From IMG/VR virus record IMGVR_UViG_3300042294_004558, positions 1 through 24,182 of that record: a stretch of 24,182 nucleotides of DNA. One strand, given 5' to 3'. A program made the translations under genes and the position numbers. How positions within the stretch are numbered: the stretch's first letter is position 1; each line of letters begins with the position of its first letter. The notes under the pieces are model-generated. The model was not told the origin of the DNA. It did not search any database and worked only from the letters and a program-made list of their open reading frames with translations. Of the stretch, positions 23,184 through 24,182 are shown piece by piece. This DNA comes from a virus.

Positions 23184-23202
23184 GTCCATAATATTTATGG
23201 AC
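23184..23202 (+). promoter_or_regulatory. Perfect palindrome enclosing the octamer before thioredoxin
   Basis: GTCCATAA (23184-23191) and TTATGGAC (23195-23202) form an exact 8-bp inverted repeat with a TAT centre. The octamer ATATTTAT is at 23191-23198, 20 bases before the thioredoxin ATG. It could be a promoter overlapped by an operator, or an RNA hairpin ending the helicase mRNA; no T run follows, so termination is unlikely. It marks the change from replication to nucleotide genes. Confidence 0.45.
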
Positions 23203-23218
23203 CCAACAAATAAAATTT

Positions 23219-23479
23219 ATGACAAGAGTAATAAAATTTTCAGCATCATGGTGTGGTCCATGTAAAATGTTAGCTCCAATATTCGATCAAGTTAGATCAG
23301 AAGTAAATGGAGTTTCATTCACTGATGTAGATGTGGATGCAAGTAAAGATCTTGCTTTTCAATATTCTGTATCTAGTGTCCCAACGGTTATAATCGAAAA
23401 AGATGGAGTAGTTGTGAATCGTTTTTCTGGTATTAAACCAAAAGGCGAAATAGTAAATTTAATAAATCAATATAAGTAA
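23219..23479 (+). CDS. Thioredoxin
   Basis: 86 residues, shorter than bacterial thioredoxins (about 105) because the N-terminal helix and strand are missing, a common phage form. The redox centre is SASWCGPCKML with Cys12 and Cys15. Asp residues of the DVDVDA strand (36-41) and the cis-proline loop SSVPTVII with Pro55 complete the fold. It ends in a normal C-terminal helix (GEIVNLINQYK). The cytoplasmic protein passes electrons to disulfide-forming enzymes. The next gene, 14 bases on, is a ribonucleotide reductase, whose active-site disulfide must be reduced after each turnover, so this is its likely partner. It might equally serve as a polymerase processivity factor, as in T7, where a family A enzyme is involved, but no binding loop was recognised in the polymerase. 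Confidence 0.94.
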   Translation: MTRVIKFSASWCGPCKMLAPIFDQVRSEVNGVSFTDVDVDASKDLAFQYSVSSVPTVIIEKDGVVVNRFSGIKPKGEIVNLINQYK

Positions 23480-23493
23480 ACTTAATTAACAAA

Positions 23494-24182
23494 ATGAACA
23501 AGATGGATATCACACAAGAGATCCTTAGTGACATTACTACTTACATGAAGTACAGTAAATATGTTCCTGAGAAACAAAGACGCGAAACATGGGAAGAATT
23601 AGTAACCCGAAACAAAGAAATGCATCAGGAAAAATATCCTGCATTAAAAGAAGAAATTGAAGAAGTATATAAACTAGTCTATGATAAGAAGGTATTACCA
23701 TCGATGCGTTCTTTACAATTTGCTGGTAAACCAATTGCATTAAACAATTCACGTATATTCAACTGTTCATTTTTACCAATTGATGATTATAGATCATTCT
23801 CAGAAGTAATGTTCTTGTTATTATCAGGTTGTGGAGTAGGTTATAGCGTTCAATCTCACCACGTTGATAAACTACCAGAAATTAAACGCCCAACTAAAAC
23901 CAAACGTTTCTTAGTAGGTGATAGTATTGAAGGATGGTCTGATGCTGTTCGTGCTTTAGCAAAATCATATTTTACAGGAGCTCCTATCCCTAACTTTGAT
24001 TTTAGAGATATTAGAGCTAAAGGTGCTCAATTAATTACTGTAGGTGGTAAAGCACCAGGTCCTGAACCATTAAAAGAATGTTTATTTCAAATTCAAAAAA
24101 TCTTTGATCGTAAAGAAAATGGAGATAAATTAACTTCACTAGAAGTACATGATATTATTTGTTATATTGCTGATGCAGTATT
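23494..24182 (+). CDS. nrdJ: Class II (B12-dependent) ribonucleotide reductase, N-terminal part (partial)
   Basis: ATG at 23494 opens a frame that stays open to the window edge: 229 codons, with the gene continuing. Residues 68-91 read LPSMRSLQFAG, then RIFNC, with Cys91 in the place of the first active-site disulfide cysteine. LLLSGCGVGYSVQ at 109-121 follows, and GDSIEGWSDAVRAL after that. This order is typical of the monomeric adenosylcobalamin-dependent ribonucleoside triphosphate reductase family. It makes dNTPs from ribonucleotides for phage DNA synthesis and needs no oxygen and no small subunit, but depends on host B12. T4 has a class I NrdA/NrdB enzyme instead. The thiyl-radical cysteine and the second disulfide cysteine lie beyond the window. 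The thioredoxin gene just upstream is the expected reductant. Confidence 0.86.
   Translation, partial: MNKMDITQEILSDITTYMKYSKYVPEKQRRETWEELVTRNKEMHQEKYPALKEEIEEVYKLVYDKKVLPSMRSLQFAGKPIALNNSRIFNCSFLPIDDYRSFSEVMFLLLSGCGVGYSVQSHHVDKLPEIKRPTKTKRFLVGDSIEGWSDAVRALAKSYFTGAPIPNFDFRDIRAKGAQLITVGGKAPGPEPLKECLFQIQKIFDRKENGDKLTSLEVHDIICYIADAV

Noticed and set aside
23537-23752. Antisense frame within the ribonucleotide reductase gene
   Set aside because: Overlaps well-supported reductase motifs on the + strand and encodes nothing recognisable.

Overview
The window is most simply read as part of the genome of a virulent, T4-like contractile-tailed phage (myovirus). All genes lie on the + strand, are tightly packed and often overlap by a few bases. 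The DNA is strongly AT-rich. Most late genes have A-rich leaders with no clear Shine-Dalgarno sequence, the usual initiation style of Bacteroidota, so I infer a Bacteroidota host (possibly a flavobacterium-like lineage). This is an inference, not something the sequence proves. I saw no integrase, tRNA, IS element or CRISPR array.

Bases 1-2066 form an adsorption module: the C-terminal end of a tail fibre with a self-chaperoning tail, a fibre-like protein with a long Pro/Ser/Thr repeat stalk, and a small SAM-dependent methyltransferase-like protein. Bases 2140-3111 hold four small genes: two membrane-anchored proteins, a Cys-rich zinc-binding-like protein and a coiled-coil protein. Bases 3197-17021 form the tail module: sheath, a 62-aa unknown, a LamG-type lectin-like protein, tube, a gp26-like hub/chaperone protein, an 80-aa partner, tape measure, a 78-aa unknown, a large baseplate protein, a LysM/gp53-like wedge protein, and a very large hub protein ending in a CHAP/NlpC-like peptidase, then a 166-aa unknown.

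Bases 17061-23178 form the replication and recombination module: a compact family A DNA polymerase (T4 itself uses family B), a 149-aa unknown, a gp32-like ssDNA-binding protein, UvsX, a 5'-3' exonuclease (RNase H/FEN-like) and a gp41-like DnaB-family helicase. From 23219 nucleotide metabolism begins, with thioredoxin and the start of a class II (B12-dependent) ribonucleotide reductase that runs off the end.

Regulation appears modular. An identical octamer, ATATTTAT, lies in nine intergenic sites just upstream of eight genes, mostly tail genes. Three strong hairpins follow the sheath, tube and 80-aa genes, and each is followed by a copy of the octamer. By eye I found only one copy inside a gene. 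Its reverse complement contains the T4/cyanophage late core ATAAATA, which raises the question of how late promoters are built here. Other points of interest are a U7 run where the gp26-like frame overlaps the open frame of the next gene (possible frameshift), the unusual polymerase active site, the hub-peptidase fusion, and a T4 gene 32-like AU-rich leader before the gp32 homologue.
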